This document shows positions 15,553 through 25,731 of a stretch of 54,582 bases of DNA, one piece after another. How positions within the stretch are numbered: position 1 is the first letter of the stretch; each line of letters opens with the position of its first letter. Both the position numbers and the translations under genes were made by a program. The notes under the pieces are model-generated. The model did not search any database and was not told where the DNA came from. It saw only the letters and a list, made by a program, of their open reading frames with translations. Source of the DNA: Argonema galeatum A003/A1 (GTDB lineage Bacteria > Cyanobacteriota > Cyanobacteriia > Cyanobacteriales > Aerosakkonemataceae); assembly GCF_023333595.1 (NCBI RefSeq), contig NZ_JAIQZM010000042.1, positions 1 through 54,582 of the forward strand, given 5' to 3'.

Positions 15553-18033
15553 ATGGACTTTGAAGAAGCAATAAAAGTTCTAGACGCCACAGTCTTTGCC
15601 AAGAAAAAGCTCCACTTAAGAGATGTGGAATTGGTGATACTTCGGGGCACTTGGCAAGATAAGAGGTATCACGAGATTGCGAAAGCTTCAGGCTATACCG
15701 CTACCTACCTACAGCAAGACATTGGCCCGAAATTGTGGAACCTAATTTCGGAAGTATTAGGGGAAAAGGTCAGTAAAACAAATTTTCAAGCCCCACTGGA
15801 GAGGCTATGGCAAGCTTCGTTGAGAGCAGAGGCCCAAAAGCCTGCCAGTTCTGAGTCTTCCTCTGGCTTAGAAATAGAGCAAACAATAAATAATCAGAAT
15901 GCCATTTTTCTTGGACGAGAAAAAGCGATCGCAGATCTCAACACTATGCTCGACCAAAGAGCTAAAATTATACTGATTCTGGGTGAGGGCGGTATAGGCA
16001 AGACTCTGCTATGCTGGGAGTTCCTCAACAGTGGCCGGTTCGACTTGATTTTGGATCTCTGGATGGCTAAAGAGACCGAAAACATCACCAGCGCCAAAAA
16101 GGAAGTTGAGAAATGGCTAAGACAACACTTTAACGAGGAGCCGGGAGGAGATTTCGGCGTCACCCTAGAGCGCCTGAGACAAAAGCTGCGAGAGCAGACT
16201 AAAAAAGTTGCAGTGTTGATTGATAACCTAGAACCAGCTTTGGATAGAGATGGCAAATTTATTGCCGCTCACCGCGACTACGTAGAATTATTAAGAGTAT
16301 TGGCTGACCCCGGCATTAATTGCATTACCCTGATTACCAGCCGCGAGCGACTGGGAGAATCTGCGGTGACGTTTAAGCACTATAAGTTGGAAGGGTTGGA
16401 TCTAGCTACATGGGAACAGTTTTTTAACAGCCACAAAATAAAGACTGATTCGATCGCTTTGAAAGAAGCTTTGAGTGCAATGCACAAAGCCTATAAAGGT
16501 AATGCGAAAGCTATGCACATCGTTTCTGGAGTAATTGAAATAGATTGGGAATGCGATCTGGAAGCTTATTGGCAAATAAATGAAAATGATTTGTTGAGTG
16601 AAAGTGTTTTAAAAGATTTAGTGGTCACTCAGTTCAACCGTCTGAAACAAATCGACCCCGAAGCTTATAAACTGCTCTGCCGTCTGGGATGCTATCGTTA
16701 TCAAGATGTACGATCGGTATTCTTAGATGGAATTTTGTATTTGCTATGGGATGTGCCAGAGGAACAACGCAGTCAGGTGGTTAAATCATTGCGCGATCGC
16801 TCTTTATTAGATTTCTACAAGGGAGAATACGGTCTGCATCCAGTAATTCGGGCAGAAGCGATAGCTCGGCTAAGAACAAGCGATGAATGGGAAACCGTCA
16901 ACCGCCAAGCAGCGGAATTTTGGACGAAAAGTGTTGAAACCGTTGAAAATCTAGAAGATGCACTGAAAGCTTTGGAAGCTTATTATCACTACACATATCT
17001 GAATGAATTCGATCTAGCAGCTGAGATAATCATAAAAGAGAGACCACCTAACTCCAAAAACATGGAACAAAAAGAGTCCCTCAGTCACTCATTTATTAGG
17101 ATGGGTCTAGTCCAAAACATAAATTCTGTAATAACGCCCATAATTAACAAAATTTCTAATGAATATTATTTAGCCCTAATTTATGGTGACTTTGGAGGAA
17201 ATTACCATCGTTTAGGCGATTTACAAAACGCTCTTAAGTTTTATTATGCTTCCAGAGAAAAGGCAATCAAATGCCTGTCGGATGAATTGCTGCTATCTAA
17301 AATATGTAAAGACGAAAATAGCAAATTTGAACTAAAAAGACGCGAGATTGGAATTTTGTTTGCCATAAGTGCTTGTAAAGTAGGACTTGGTGAAACTAAA
17401 GAAGCGCTCAAATCTTACGAAGAAACTGTAGAAAATACATTAAATACTAATTTGCACGTATTTGCAATATTGTCTTGGTTCGGCCAAGCCGTTTTATACT
17501 CAAACAGAGAATCAGCCGAATACGACAAACAAAAGGCATATCAATTGCTTGAGAAGGGCGAACAAGCTTATAAGGAACTTCCACCAACGATAAAAACTCT
17601 ATGGTGGATAGCTATATATAGCTCGTTGTGGTTAGGTTTAGTATATAGCAATTCTGGAGAAAATGAAAAGGCTTTTGAAATGTTTAGCCGAGTGAAAGTA
17701 TATGCTGAAGAAAACAACTCCAAGCATAATAAAGGTCACGCTTTAAATGGGTTAACAGGGGTGTATCGAAACGTAAATGAGTTTGAGAAAGCGCTGGAAA
17801 ATCATGCCGAAGCTATCAAAATCTTCCAGGGATTGGGAGCAAAAGCCGACCTAGCTGATGCTTATTATCAGCTCGGATTGACTTATCAAAAGATGGGGAA
17901 CATTGAGGATAGTAATAAAAAATTTGCCGAAGCAATTAGCCTATATGAGCAGATAGTAGCACCCAAGCAAATTGTGAAAATACAAAGGGCAAAGCTTAAA
18001 AATGACTATTTAAATGAGGATCTCGCCAGCTAA
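15553..18033 (+). CDS. STAND NTPase: VMAP-type HTH - NB-ARC - TPR protein
   Basis: An 826-aa signal-transduction ATPase. Residues 1-85 are the helix-turn-helix domain that cyanobacterial vWA-MoxR-associated/NB-ARC proteins carry (ELVILRGTWQDKRYHEIAKA, GPKLWNLISEVLGEKVSK). The NB-ARC follows: P-loop GEGGIGKT at 144-151, Walker B VAVLIDNLEPAL near 217-228, sensor region ITSRERLG near 263, and a winged-helix HP pair in YGLHPVIRAEA. From about 560 to the end are TPRs (FEKALENHAEAIKIFQGLGA). STAND proteins oligomerise when a ligand is sensed by the repeats. No separate effector enzyme domain is visible, so output is probably through the HTH or a partner. The stop overlaps the stop of the convergent protease gene by 4 nt. 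Confidence 0.85.
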   Translation: MDFEEAIKVLDATVFAKKKLHLRDVELVILRGTWQDKRYHEIAKASGYTATYLQQDIGPKLWNLISEVLGEKVSKTNFQAPLERLWQASLRAEAQKPASSESSSGLEIEQTINNQNAIFLGREKAIADLNTMLDQRAKIILILGEGGIGKTLLCWEFLNSGRFDLILDLWMAKETENITSAKKEVEKWLRQHFNEEPGGDFGVTLERLRQKLREQTKKVAVLIDNLEPALDRDGKFIAAHRDYVELLRVLADPGINCITLITSRERLGESAVTFKHYKLEGLDLATWEQFFNSHKIKTDSIALKEALSAMHKAYKGNAKAMHIVSGVIEIDWECDLEAYWQINENDLLSESVLKDLVVTQFNRLKQIDPEAYKLLCRLGCYRYQDVRSVFLDGILYLLWDVPEEQRSQVVKSLRDRSLLDFYKGEYGLHPVIRAEAIARLRTSDEWETVNRQAAEFWTKSVETVENLEDALKALEAYYHYTYLNEFDLAAEIIIKERPPNSKNMEQKESLSHSFIRMGLVQNINSVITPIINKISNEYYLALIYGDFGGNYHRLGDLQNALKFYYASREKAIKCLSDELLLSKICKDENSKFELKRREIGILFAISACKVGLGETKEALKSYEETVENTLNTNLHVFAILSWFGQAVLYSNRESAEYDKQKAYQLLEKGEQAYKELPPTIKTLWWIAIYSSLWLGLVYSNSGENEKAFEMFSRVKVYAEENNSKHNKGHALNGLTGVYRNVNEFEKALENHAEAIKIFQGLGAKADLADAYYQLGLTYQKMGNIEDSNKKFAEAISLYEQIVAPKQIVKIQRAKLKNDYLNEDLAS

Positions 18034-19943
18034 ATTGAAGTAAAATCAGGAGATGCGATCGCACTCGCATTTACACCTACCAACACCGCCAAAAGTTCAC
18101 CGCTACCAGGGATTTGGACGAAAGTATTATTCCCATTATCACCCGTTCCCTGAGTAAAAGTTAGAGAATTGGGCGTCAAACCACCCTGTAGATTTAACCG
18201 ATCCTGACCATCAACAAAATCCATAATCAGATCGGCTGCACCACCTCCGGGAGTAAGCACAAAAGTATCCCCATCGCCGCCACCTACTAAAGTATCCGCA
18301 CCAGCGCCACCGACGAGGATATCGTAGCCAGCTTCACCCCTAATCAGATTATCGGCTTGGTTACCGATAATATAGTCATTGCCTTGGGAACCATTCAGGT
18401 TTTCCATGATAGTGCCATAAGCGATCGCAGTAGCGTAACGATCGGGCCTGTAAGTAGCGAAAGTGCGATCGCCTAGTGCCGAATATGACCCAGCATTTCT
18501 AGCATCCCCAGTCGTCAGATGACCGCCCTCATTCATATCAAAATAGTAATAGGTTTCGTTGGGCGACAGCGCAGAAAAATCTAGGATATCGATACCACCG
18601 CTATCCCAAATTGTCTGACTTTGATTTATAAAATTGCTGCGATCGAATTTATAAATCGTATCGCTATTATTGAAATTATTAGCACCATAGAGATACTGTA
18701 AAGCGCGTATATCATAAGCCATCGGCGTACTTGGCGAAGGGTCAGACAAAGAGTAGTTGTAGGTCATCACCGTATTCATGTTGTTATCTTCCCCATAAGG
18801 CAGAAATGGAGGTTGCCCCGCGCTCCTTTTGCCATTGTAATTACCGGGATGTTTCAAACCAAAAGCATGACCGATTTCGTGAATTAAACTTGCGTACCCA
18901 TAGGTGCCAGGGCCACCTGAAAAGGCATTAATCGAGCTGCCTTCAGCATCGCGGCTTAAATGCACGTCACCATCAAGATCGTCAAAGCCAAGTTCATAAG
19001 TATAGGCATAAAAACTTGGCACACCGTTTCCATTAGAAAACATCAATCGGATCTGACCGTGACTGGCATCTGTGTCTGGAACCTCCACCAAATTGAAAGG
19101 AAGAATTGGGGTGTACAGGTTGTACAAAATATTGCGGATATTATTCTTAATCGCCACGCTCAATTCCCCAACGCCAGTTTCCGGGCCTATGTAGGAAGAA
19201 GCACTGGCAGCAGTAACAAAACTGAATGTAAGCGTGCCACCTTGACTAACATTCCACCTAGCAGGAGAATATCCCACCAACGCTTCTATGCCATTGCGAT
19301 CGAACAAAGGTGACGAACGTCGTCCTTCAGCATAGCCATAGCTTTGGAAGTGTTCAAATGCTTTTTGATTATTATTAATACCTGCTGCAACCAACTGTCG
19401 ATTTTGCGATAAATAATATCCAGGATCGAATAAAACCAGAACTGAGGCGTGGCGTCCCTCAGCTATGCCGGACTCTTGAAAATGCTCAAACGCCTGCTTA
19501 TTGTTAAGACCTGCTGTAACTAAGTCTGGATTGTTAGAAAGGTAGTAGTTGACATCAAAAAAAGGTGAAAATTGCCGTCCTTCAGTTAAACCATTTTTTT
19601 GCAGATGTTCAAATAGTAGGCTGTCGCCTTGCGAGCTTAACAGTGTCAGGTCAGGGTTATTATATCTATAGAACTCAAGATCTACTAGCGGTGAAAATCT
19701 CCTTCCCTCGCTTATACCATCGTTTTGAAGGTGATCGAATAGTTGACTGTTAGTAGTTAAACCTGCTATTGCCAGGTCTGAGTTGTTTGAGCGATAAAAG
19801 TTAAGATTGACTAATGGTGAAAATTGGCGTCCTTCAGCTAAACCATAGTTCTGAAAGTGCGATCGGGCCTGTGCCTCGTCGAAATTAGCTAAATCTGGAT
19901 TAACCGATCGATAATAATTAGCATCAAATAATTCTACGGGCAT
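18030..19943 (-). CDS. Repeat-RTX M10 metalloprotease, zinc site intact (paralog 5 of array)
   Basis: The last and shortest array gene, 637 aa. It has five N-terminal repeats of about 40 residues (e.g. VNYYLSNNPDLVTAGL...HFQESGIAEGR), then a serralysin-like domain beginning near ARWNVSQGGTLTFSF. The zinc motif HEIGHAFGLKH is complete at residues 355-365 and the Met-turn reads VMTYN, keeping the Tyr that serralysins use as an extra zinc ligand. STPMAYDIRALQYLYGA and IWDSGGIDILDFS are conserved M10 C-terminal features, followed by RTX-like NQADNLIRGEAGYDILVGGA and GGDGDTFVL and the tail DFTSI. No Sec signal is visible; type I export is expected. Predicted active calcium-dependent zinc protease. 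Confidence 0.88.
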   Translation of the reverse strand: MPVELFDANYYRSVNPDLANFDEAQARSHFQNYGLAEGRQFSPLVNLNFYRSNNSDLAIAGLTTNSQLFDHLQNDGISEGRRFSPLVDLEFYRYNNPDLTLLSSQGDSLLFEHLQKNGLTEGRQFSPFFDVNYYLSNNPDLVTAGLNNKQAFEHFQESGIAEGRHASVLVLFDPGYYLSQNRQLVAAGINNNQKAFEHFQSYGYAEGRRSSPLFDRNGIEALVGYSPARWNVSQGGTLTFSFVTAASASSYIGPETGVGELSVAIKNNIRNILYNLYTPILPFNLVEVPDTDASHGQIRLMFSNGNGVPSFYAYTYELGFDDLDGDVHLSRDAEGSSINAFSGGPGTYGYASLIHEIGHAFGLKHPGNYNGKRSAGQPPFLPYGEDNNMNTVMTYNYSLSDPSPSTPMAYDIRALQYLYGANNFNNSDTIYKFDRSNFINQSQTIWDSGGIDILDFSALSPNETYYYFDMNEGGHLTTGDARNAGSYSALGDRTFATYRPDRYATAIAYGTIMENLNGSQGNDYIIGNQADNLIRGEAGYDILVGGAGADTLVGGGDGDTFVLTPGGGAADLIMDFVDGQDRLNLQGGLTPNSLTFTQGTGDNGNNTFVQIPGSGELLAVLVGVNASAIASPDFTSI

Positions 19944-20080
19944 AGGTTATTTCCTGTCGGTATTCACCCAATCCCACATATAACTGACCCGATCGCACTT
20001 ATCCTCACCAAAGAGAGATAGAGCCAAGAAAAATTAACAAATTCTTATTATGTAAGGCCGCTAATGTCCACCCTACATTA

Positions 20081-20180
20081 AGGACTTACGCAAAAACCAA
20101 GGTTTTTGCCCCCCGACCCCCCAAATCTGGGGGGGGCGACAAGAATCCTGTCCCCCCCAGATTTGGAGGGCTAGGGGGGC
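20081..20180. repeat. GC-rich palindromic dispersed element
   Basis: The element begins AGGACTTACGC and continues into GCCCCCCGACCCCCCAAATC, whose near-complement (CCAGATTTGGAGGG...GGGGGGC) ends at 20180. The same element with the same AGGACTTACGC border occurs at 32890-32973. Here it separates paralogs 4 and 5 of the protease array, the only intergenic gap of the array without the shared leader. Confidence 0.8.
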
Positions 20181-20192
20181 GAAGCCGCACCC

Positions 20193-22622
20193 TTAAACCG
20201 AAACGAAATCGTTACCGTCGATCGCCCCCACCGGAACACCACTCAACACAGCCAAATATTCACCAGTGCTAGCAATCTGGAGCAAAGTATCATTTGCATT
20301 CGCACCAGAACCCTGAATAATACTGAGAGCCCCAACCGGCAGACCAAGTGCCAAACCAATCCTATCCACACCATCCTGGAAATCAATAATAACGTCAGCG
20401 TCTTGCAAATTCAACCCGCCATCACCAGCAGCAAATCCGAAAATATCCGCACCACCGCCACCAGTTAATGTATCCTTACCACGGGCACCCGTTATCTTGT
20501 CATTGCCTGCATTACCTAAAATGTTATTGGCCAAAACGTTGCCCAATATTTGATCGTTGCCTCCAGACCCAATCAAGTTCTCAATCTCAGATCCAAAAGC
20601 AATACTTGTGGAATATATGCTGGTATTATATCGATCTGGCTCTGGAAGGGTCGCCGGATCGGTAGTGGGTTGATTAGAATCGTTCCGGGGAATCAAATAA
20701 GTAGCACTATTGAGAGCAACCTGTTGCGTATTTTGACCGCCCTCATTCATGTCAAAGTAATAACCAGTTACATCTGGAGGCAACCCCGAAAAATCTAGCG
20801 TATCGATTCCACCGCTATCCCATATTGTCTGCTTGATCCCAAAAAAATTGCCAGCATCAAACCTATAGGTTGTATCGGTGTTGTTCACATAACTCGCACC
20901 ATACAGAAACTGCAACGCACGGATGTCATAAGGCATCGGCGTACTTGCCATTACTCCATTATATCGTGGTTCCCCATTATATAGTTCGGTAGAAAAATTG
21001 GACGTCATCACAGTGTTGGTATTATTATCTTTTCCAACATTCAGATTTGGCGTTGACTCTGTAACTGGTTTTAAACCTAAAGCCTGACCAACCTTTTGCA
21101 GCAATAATTCGTAAGACGAACTTCCAGGCCCAAAAGCAAAATCGATCGCACTTTTATTAGGATTTAAATGCACGTCACCGCCAAGACTATCGACAGGGTA
21201 TGCGATCGTACTGTCACCAGGGTCTTTAGGATAGTAGGCATAAGCTAAGCTATTAGGTGCCTGCTCCCTGTTAGAATACATAAACCGTAGCTGACCGATA
21301 TTCGGAGGTCTGTCTGCAACCTCCATGAAATTAACTGGAATAAATTGGCTATACTGTCGCAGAATATTGCGGATATTGTTCTTAGTTTGGTCATCCAATT
21401 CCCTAATACCCGTTTCCGGCCCTTCGTACAAAAAGGCACTGGCTGTCGAGACAAAACTGTACGTGAGAGTACCATTAGCAGGTATGTTCCATTTGACTGT
21501 CGGTCTAAAAAACGTCGTCGGGTCAACACTACCCGCTTGAAAGTTCGTTCTGATCAACGCAGCGATCGCCTGCGGATCGAAGAAAATTGATGAGCGACGT
21601 CCCTCTCTCAAACCCGTAACTTGAAAGTGTTCAAATGCTTCTCTGTTAGTCAGTTTTGCTACAGCTAAGTCAGAGTTGTTGTCTCGGTAATATACCGGGT
21701 TGAATATAAGCGATGGGCGTAGTCCTTGCTCTAAACCAGTGTTTTGAAAGTCTGCAAACCCTTGACGGGGAGTTAATCCGGCTTCACGCAGAGTGAGGTT
21801 ATCGCGACGGTTGTTATCCAAGTAGTAGTTGACATCAAAAAATTGTGAAAAGCGCCGTCCCTCGTCCAACCCATTCTGTTGAAAATGACTGTAAGCTTCC
21901 CGGCGGGTGTCGATGCCTGCTGCCACTAAGTCTGAGTTATTAGCTAAGTAATAATCCAGGTCGAGAACTGGTGAGAATTTTCGGCCTGCATCATCCAAAC
22001 CGAAGTTTTGGAAATGTTCCAACAATTGTGCATCAGTAACTATTCCCGCAGTTGCCAAATCTGGGTTGGCTTTTCGGTAAAACTCTGCATCGAAAAACTC
22101 CGTGATGGGAGGTGGAACATTCGTGGGAGGCGGAACAAACGCACCAGAAATTTGCAATTGCTCGAACAATTGTTCGTTGCCTAGCCCAGCCAAATTAGGA
22201 TGGCTAGTTCGATAGGAATTTAAATCAATACTTGGTGAAAAGCGACGCCCCTCAGCCAACCCAGAACTTTTCAGATGTTCAAACAATTGCGCCCTGTCCA
22301 ACCCCGCCAAGTCTGGGTTGTTTTGTTGATAAAAATCTAGGTCGATGTACGGTGAAAATTTGCGATTTTCCGTAACCCCAACAGCAAGAAAATGATTTAC
22401 TAATTGTTGATTATCAAGGTCTCTTAAGTTTGGGTTGCTATCCCGGTAGAAACTTAGATCGAAGAACGGCGAGGATTTGCGCCCTTCCCTAACACCATTA
22501 GTAAGAAAGTGTCGATTTAAATCTCGACTGCTAAATAAAGCTAATTCGGAATTGCTAGCTCTATAGAAACTCTCATCATATATTTCTGCTATGTTCAACG
22601 GCAAAACAACAGGTGGGAACAT
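20193..22622 (-). CDS. Repeat-RTX M10 pseudoprotease (paralog 4 of array)
   Basis: An 809-aa paralog with eight N-terminal repeats, one interrupted by a Pro-rich insert (VPPPTNVPPP). The M10-like domain is colinear with the intact members (WNIPANGTLTYSFVSTASAF, NILRQYSQFIPVNFMEV, STPMPYDIRALQFLYGAS, IWDSGGIDTLDFSG), yet the zinc motif is replaced by QKVGQALGLKP at residues 509-519: all three His and the catalytic Glu are gone. The Met-turn Tyr is also lost (VMTSN). RTX-like GNAGNDKITGARGKDTLTGG and the tail DFVSV remain. The gene is fully open, so this is probably a maintained, catalytically dead protein. The first 25 residues nearly match paralog 3. Confidence 0.87.
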   Translation of the reverse strand: MFPPVVLPLNIAEIYDESFYRASNSELALFSSRDLNRHFLTNGVREGRKSSPFFDLSFYRDSNPNLRDLDNQQLVNHFLAVGVTENRKFSPYIDLDFYQQNNPDLAGLDRAQLFEHLKSSGLAEGRRFSPSIDLNSYRTSHPNLAGLGNEQLFEQLQISGAFVPPPTNVPPPITEFFDAEFYRKANPDLATAGIVTDAQLLEHFQNFGLDDAGRKFSPVLDLDYYLANNSDLVAAGIDTRREAYSHFQQNGLDEGRRFSQFFDVNYYLDNNRRDNLTLREAGLTPRQGFADFQNTGLEQGLRPSLIFNPVYYRDNNSDLAVAKLTNREAFEHFQVTGLREGRRSSIFFDPQAIAALIRTNFQAGSVDPTTFFRPTVKWNIPANGTLTYSFVSTASAFLYEGPETGIRELDDQTKNNIRNILRQYSQFIPVNFMEVADRPPNIGQLRFMYSNREQAPNSLAYAYYPKDPGDSTIAYPVDSLGGDVHLNPNKSAIDFAFGPGSSSYELLLQKVGQALGLKPVTESTPNLNVGKDNNTNTVMTSNFSTELYNGEPRYNGVMASTPMPYDIRALQFLYGASYVNNTDTTYRFDAGNFFGIKQTIWDSGGIDTLDFSGLPPDVTGYYFDMNEGGQNTQQVALNSATYLIPRNDSNQPTTDPATLPEPDRYNTSIYSTSIAFGSEIENLIGSGGNDQILGNVLANNILGNAGNDKITGARGKDTLTGGGGADIFGFAAGDGGLNLQDADVIIDFQDGVDRIGLALGLPVGALSIIQGSGANANDTLLQIASTGEYLAVLSGVPVGAIDGNDFVSV

Positions 22623-22659
22623 AATTTTTTCCTAACAGATACAAACTGATATTTACAGA

Positions 22660-22683
22660 TAGGGTGCGACCATACACACCCTA
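22660..22683 (-). promoter_or_regulatory. Intergenic hairpin in the array (paralogs 3/4)
   Basis: TAGGGTG and CACCCTA form a 7-bp stem in the 69-bp spacer between paralogs 3 and 4. The spacer between paralogs 2 and 3, also 69 bp, has the same hairpin (25708-25731) with a changed loop and one more stem pair, and the same flanking CAGATAcAAACTGATA leader before the downstream start. It may be a partial terminator, an RNA-stability element or a processing site. Confidence 0.6.
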
Positions 22684-22691
22684 CAGGTAGT

Positions 22692-25670
22692 TCATACAAA
22701 CGTAAAATCGGCACTGGTAATAGCTGTAGATGGAACACCAGTCAGCACAGCCAAGTATTCACCACTGCTAGCAATGCGGATCGAAGTATCATTCACGTTG
22801 GCACCAGGAGCGATACTCAGAGAACCAAACCGCAGACCAAGCGCTAAACCAATCCTATCCACACCATCCTGGAAATCAATAATAATGTCAGCGCCTTCCC
22901 GATTCAGACTGCCATCACCAGCCGCAAATACAAAAGTATCGACTCCACCGCCACCAGTTAATGTATCGGCACCACGGGCCCCCGTTATCCTGTCATCGCC
23001 TTCACCACCTTTAATATCATTACCCAAATTATTGCCCAATATTTCATCATTGCCCCCAGAACCTAGTAGGTTTTCAATTTGAGAGCCAAAAGCAACGATC
23101 GTGCTATAGTCATCAGCCCTGAATACAGTGTCAGGCAGGGGTGCCGCTGTAGTACTGTTGGGATTGGGAATCGAATAAGTGACATTCAGGGCAATCTGTG
23201 TCGTATTGTGACCGCCCTCATTCATGTCAAAGTAATAGTCAAAGTTGTTAAAGCGGAGTGGCAAAGCTCCCAGCCCTGTAAAATCTAGCGTATCAACACC
23301 ACCGCTGTCCCAAATTGTCCGCTTTTGCAGGATATTACTTCCATCAATCCGATAAGTTGTATCGGTGTTGTTGAAATAACTGGCCCCATAGAGGAACTGC
23401 AAAGCACGGACGTCATAAGACATCGGTGTGCTTGCAAACCTTCCCGCTTGATTAGAACTCATTACGCTGTTGGTATTATTGTTTCTGTCGGGACTGAAAT
23501 TTAGCGGTGGCGCTAAGGGCGTACTTAGACCTAAAGCCTGACCAACCTTTTGTACCAAAAATTCGTAACCAGCATTGCCAGCAGCATCCGCAAAATTGAT
23601 ATTAGGATTAAGCCTTAAATGCACATCACCGCCAACACTACGGGAAGGGTATGGGACGACATCATTGCCAGGATCGCTGGGATAGTAGGCATACCCCGCA
23701 GGATCAGATTGTCCTGTCCTGTCCGCGTTGGAAAACATAAACCGTAGCTGACCGATATTAGGAGGTCTGTCTGGAACCTCAACGAAATTGACAGGAATGA
23801 TTTGGCTATACTGAGCCAATATATTGCGGATATTTTGCTTAATTTCCGGCGTTAATTCGTTAACGCCTGTTTCTCGCCCTTCATACAAAAAGGCACTAGC
23901 AGTCGTCACAAAACTGTATGAGAGCGTACCATTAGCAGGTATGTTCCATTTGACTGATGGTATAAATACCTGCGAAGGGTCAGCACTTCCAGCTTGAACG
24001 TCCGCTCTAATCAAAGCAGCGATCGCATCTGGATCGAAGAAAACTGATGAGCGACGACCCTCCCTTAAACCAGACAGTTGAAAGTGTTCAAATAATTGTT
24101 TATTGGAGAGCCTTGTTCCTTGAGACAAGTCTAGATCTGGGTTGTTGAAGCGATAGTAATCTGGATCGAATAGAAGCGATGGGCGTAGTCCCTGCTCTAA
24201 ACCAGTATTTTGAAAGTCTGCAAACGCTTGGCGGGGGGTCACCCCAGCTTCACGCAGGGTGCGGTTATCGCGACGGTTGTTATCCAGGTAGTAGTTGACA
24301 TCAAAAAACTGTGAAAAGCGCCGTCCATCGTCCAACCCGAACTGTTGAAAATGATTGAAAGCTTCCCGGCGAGTGTCAACTCCTGACACAACCAAGTCTG
24401 GATTGTTAGCTATGTAATATTCCAGGTCGAGATATGGTGAGAATTTTCGTCCGTCGTTATCCAGACCGAAGTTTTGGAAGTGTTCCAACAATTGCGTGTC
24501 GGTAACTATTCCCGCTACCGCCAAGTCTGGGTTGTTCCTTCGATAAAAATCGGGGTCAAAAAACTGCGTAACCGCCGTTCCACCTCCCCCACCCAGACCA
24601 GTAGTTACCAATAAATCGAACAAGTCTCTATTGCTCAGCCCAGACAGGTTCTGGTTGCTATTTCGATAGAAATTTAAATCGATAACTTGTGAAAAAGTTC
24701 GTCCTTCATTTACCCCAAAGTTTTGGAAGTGTTCAAACAATTGCTCATTGTTCAAACTTGCCAGGTCTGGGTTGCTATTTCGATATGTATTTAGATCGAA
24801 AAACCGTGAAAAAGGAAGCGCTTGAGGCACACCAACGTTTTGCAGGTTTTCCCACAATGCTCTATTGCTCAGTTCCCCCAGTCCGCTGTTGCTAGCTCGA
24901 TAGTAATTCAGATCGAAGAACGGCGAAAGGGGACGCCCCTCATCCAGACCAGATGTTATCAATTGTTCCGCTAATTGTCTATTGCTTAGCTGCGCGAGAT
25001 CTGAGTTTCTAGCTCGATAGAAATCGAGATCTAAAAACGGGGAGAAAGAACGACCCTCTTTTAAACCAACGCTTTGAAAATGATCCAACAATTGTGCATC
25101 CGTAACCAATCCCGCTTGCGCTAAATCTGGGTTGGCTTCTCGGTAAAATCCCACATCCAAAAACTGCGTGACCGGAGATTGAACAAAACCCCCAGAAAGT
25201 TGAAATTGCTCGAACAATTGTTCGTTGCTCAACCCAGCGAAGTTGGGATTGCTAGCTCGATAGGAATTTAAATCAATAATTAGTGAGAAGCTTCGCCCCT
25301 CAGCTAACCCAGATTTTTTTAAATGCTCAAACAATTGCGCCCTGTCCAACCCCGCTAGATCTGGGTTATTTTGTTGATAAAAATCTAAATCAATCAACGG
25401 TGAAAATCTGCGATTTTCTGCAACTCCAGCACTGAGAAACTGATTTATTAATTGTTGATTATCAAGGTTTTTTAACTCTGGGTTGCTATTGCGGTAGAAA
25501 CTTAGATCGAAGAAGGGCGAAGCTCTGAGCCCTTGGCTAACACCAGTTGTCAGGAAGTGTCGCAATAAATCTCGATCGTTTAAGTTAGCTAATCCTGGAT
25601 TGCTAGCTCTATAGAAACTATCATCATATATTTCTTCTATGTTCAAGGGCAAAACAACAGGTGGGAACAT
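22692..25670 (-). CDS. Repeat-RTX M10 pseudoprotease (paralog 3 of array)
   Basis: A 992-aa paralog with thirteen N-terminal repeats and a colinear M10-like domain (WNIPANGTLSYSFVTTASAF, STPMSYDVRALQFLYGAS, IWDSGGVDTLDFTG). Residues 707-717 read QKVGQALGLST where HExxHxxGxxH is expected, and the Met-turn reads VMSSN, so neither zinc binding nor catalysis should be possible. The C-terminus has RTX-like GGEGDDRITGARGADTLTGG and the tail DFTFV. Start: AGGAAAAAATT before the ATG, identical to paralog 4. Repeats 6-11 are close to repeats 8-13 of paralog 2, including a 47-nt DNA identity, suggesting recent exchange. Confidence 0.87.
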   Translation of the reverse strand: MFPPVVLPLNIEEIYDDSFYRASNPGLANLNDRDLLRHFLTTGVSQGLRASPFFDLSFYRNSNPELKNLDNQQLINQFLSAGVAENRRFSPLIDLDFYQQNNPDLAGLDRAQLFEHLKKSGLAEGRSFSLIIDLNSYRASNPNFAGLSNEQLFEQFQLSGGFVQSPVTQFLDVGFYREANPDLAQAGLVTDAQLLDHFQSVGLKEGRSFSPFLDLDFYRARNSDLAQLSNRQLAEQLITSGLDEGRPLSPFFDLNYYRASNSGLGELSNRALWENLQNVGVPQALPFSRFFDLNTYRNSNPDLASLNNEQLFEHFQNFGVNEGRTFSQVIDLNFYRNSNQNLSGLSNRDLFDLLVTTGLGGGGGTAVTQFFDPDFYRRNNPDLAVAGIVTDTQLLEHFQNFGLDNDGRKFSPYLDLEYYIANNPDLVVSGVDTRREAFNHFQQFGLDDGRRFSQFFDVNYYLDNNRRDNRTLREAGVTPRQAFADFQNTGLEQGLRPSLLFDPDYYRFNNPDLDLSQGTRLSNKQLFEHFQLSGLREGRRSSVFFDPDAIAALIRADVQAGSADPSQVFIPSVKWNIPANGTLSYSFVTTASAFLYEGRETGVNELTPEIKQNIRNILAQYSQIIPVNFVEVPDRPPNIGQLRFMFSNADRTGQSDPAGYAYYPSDPGNDVVPYPSRSVGGDVHLRLNPNINFADAAGNAGYEFLVQKVGQALGLSTPLAPPLNFSPDRNNNTNSVMSSNQAGRFASTPMSYDVRALQFLYGASYFNNTDTTYRIDGSNILQKRTIWDSGGVDTLDFTGLGALPLRFNNFDYYFDMNEGGHNTTQIALNVTYSIPNPNSTTAAPLPDTVFRADDYSTIVAFGSQIENLLGSGGNDEILGNNLGNDIKGGEGDDRITGARGADTLTGGGGVDTFVFAAGDGSLNREGADIIIDFQDGVDRIGLALGLRFGSLSIAPGANVNDTSIRIASSGEYLAVLTGVPSTAITSADFTFV

Positions 25671-25707
25671 AATTTTTTCCTAGCAGATATAAACTGATAC
25701 CTACAAA

Positions 25708-25731
25708 TAGGGTGCCTACACTAGCACCCTA
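25708..25731 (-). promoter_or_regulatory. Intergenic hairpin in the array (paralogs 2/3)
   Basis: TAGGGTGC and GCACCCTA form an 8-bp stem with loop CTACACTA in the 69-bp spacer upstream of paralog 3. It corresponds in position and sequence to 22660-22683; the stem is kept while the loop differs, which points to selection on structure or to a recently copied spacer. Confidence 0.6.
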
